This document shows positions 5,433-6,100 of a stretch of DNA of 6,100 nt, one piece after another. Source of the DNA: Pseudomonadota bacterium (lineage in GTDB: Bacteria; Pseudomonadota; Alphaproteobacteria; Rhizobiales; Xanthobacteraceae); contig JAEVZN010000104.1 in the NCBI GenBank assembly GCA_023392205.1, positions 1 through 6,100 on the forward strand, in the 5' to 3' direction. Positions within the stretch are counted from its first letter, which is position 1; every line of letters begins with the position of its first letter. The notes beneath the pieces were generated by a model. That model saw only the letters and a list, made by a program, of their open reading frames with translations, was not told the DNA's origin and ran no database searches. Both the position numbers and the translations under genes were made by a program.

Positions 5433-6100
5433 ATGAACGCCCAGCAGCCACCGCAGAAGCAGGACCGTCAGCCCGGCCGTGAATCGGAGATGCGGCCAGA
5501 GCCGGATTACATGCCGCGCTTTCCGGGCGCCGCCAAACTCAAGAACAAGGTCGCGATCATCTCAGGGGGCGACAGCGGCATCGGCCGCGCCACCGCCATT
5601 GCCATGGCGCGCGAGGGCGCACAGATCGCCATACTTTATCTCGACGAGCACAAGGATGCCGACGAGACGCTGCGTCATGTGGAGAATGAAGGCGTGGACG
5701 CCATCAAAATCGCGGGCGATATCGGTGACGAGAGTTTCTGTCGGCGTGCGGTGGACGAGACTATGAAGCGCTTCGGCCGGATAGATATCCTGGTCAACAA
5801 CGCCGCCGAGCAGCATGAAGTGAAAGAGCCGCTGGAGATTTCGGCCGAACAGCTCGAACGCACCTTCCGCACCAATGTCTATGGCATGTTCTTTTTGACC
5901 AAGGCTGCGCTGCCGCACATGAAGAAAGGCGCGGCCATCGTCAACACCACGTCGATCACGGCCTATCGCGGACACAAGACTTTGATCGATTATGCCTCGA
6001 CCAAGGGTGCGATTGTGGCCTTCACCCGCTCGCTGTCACAGGCGCTGGTCGACAAGGGCATTCGCGTCAATGCGGTCGCGCCGGGACCGATCTGGACGCC
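5433..6100 (+). CDS. Stress-type short-chain dehydrogenase/reductase (YghA/GSP39-like), cut by right edge
   Basis: From ATG 5433, 222 codons are open to the window end. This is a classical SDR oxidoreductase of the YghA / general stress protein 39 type, with a polar Pro/Gln-rich N-terminal extension of about 37 residues (PPQKQDRQPGRESEM region) that is typical of that group. The Rossmann motif SGGDSGIGRA covers 44-53, NNAA 122-125, the structural Asn is at 148 (TNVYG), and the catalytic Ser174, Tyr187 and Lys191 are present (NTTSITAY; YASTK). PGPIW at 218-221 ends the visible part. Family members are about 285 residues long, so some 60 C-terminal residues are missing. GGGAG at 5422-5426 is the ribosome site. 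The EcfG-type promoter directly upstream fits a general stress role. The physiological substrate is unknown, as for most of this group. Confidence 0.93.
   Translation, partial: MNAQQPPQKQDRQPGRESEMRPEPDYMPRFPGAAKLKNKVAIISGGDSGIGRATAIAMAREGAQIAILYLDEHKDADETLRHVENEGVDAIKIAGDIGDESFCRRAVDETMKRFGRIDILVNNAAEQHEVKEPLEISAEQLERTFRTNVYGMFFLTKAALPHMKKGAAIVNTTSITAYRGHKTLIDYASTKGAIVAFTRSLSQALVDKGIRVNAVAPGPIWT

Noticed and set aside
1..6100. Mobile element, CRISPR, prophage or defence system
   Set aside because: No transposase, integrase, direct repeat array or nuclease-like gene is present. All long genes have ordinary metabolic or stress families and similar composition.

Overview
The window looks like chromosomal DNA from a high-GC alphaproteobacterium, most likely of the order Hyphomicrobiales (Rhizobiales). 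The reasons are the base composition and codon use, the tightly packed operon, and two exact matches to GGAAC-N16-CGTT. That is the known promoter motif of sigma-EcfG, which runs the general stress response of alphaproteobacteria. The genus cannot be fixed from this sequence alone.

Layout, left to right. Positions 1-420 (minus strand) hold the N-terminal half of a trehalose-6-phosphate phosphatase (OtsB) that runs off the left edge. A divergent intergenic region of about 300 bp follows. It holds an EcfG-type promoter pointing left toward otsB, and a sigma-70-type promoter pointing right with an 18-bp inverted repeat over the expected start of transcription. Positions 721-5378 (plus strand) form one four-gene operon: an enolase-superfamily enzyme, a Gfo/Idh/MocA-type NAD(P)-dependent oxidoreductase, a DUF993 protein (TIM barrel, dihydrodipicolinate-synthase-like), and a sugar phosphate isomerase/epimerase-like TIM-barrel protein. 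After another EcfG-type promoter, positions 5433-6100 hold most of a short-chain dehydrogenase/reductase of the YghA/general-stress-protein-39 type, cut by the right edge.

How the genes may work together. The two flanking genes look like members of the general stress regulon: trehalose metabolism on one side and a stress-type SDR on the other. The central operon has the parts of a small catabolic route for a sugar, sugar acid or cyclitol: oxidation (Gfo/Idh/MocA), proton-abstraction chemistry such as dehydration or epimerisation (enolase superfamily), isomerisation (TIM-barrel isomerase) and a probable Schiff-base C-C cleavage (DUF993). The residues expected for each activity are present, but the substrate cannot be deduced. 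No transporter or regulator lies inside the window. I know of no characterised pathway with this exact set of four, so it is the best candidate here for an undescribed system.

No tRNA, rRNA, CRISPR array, insertion sequence or clear intrinsic terminator was seen.
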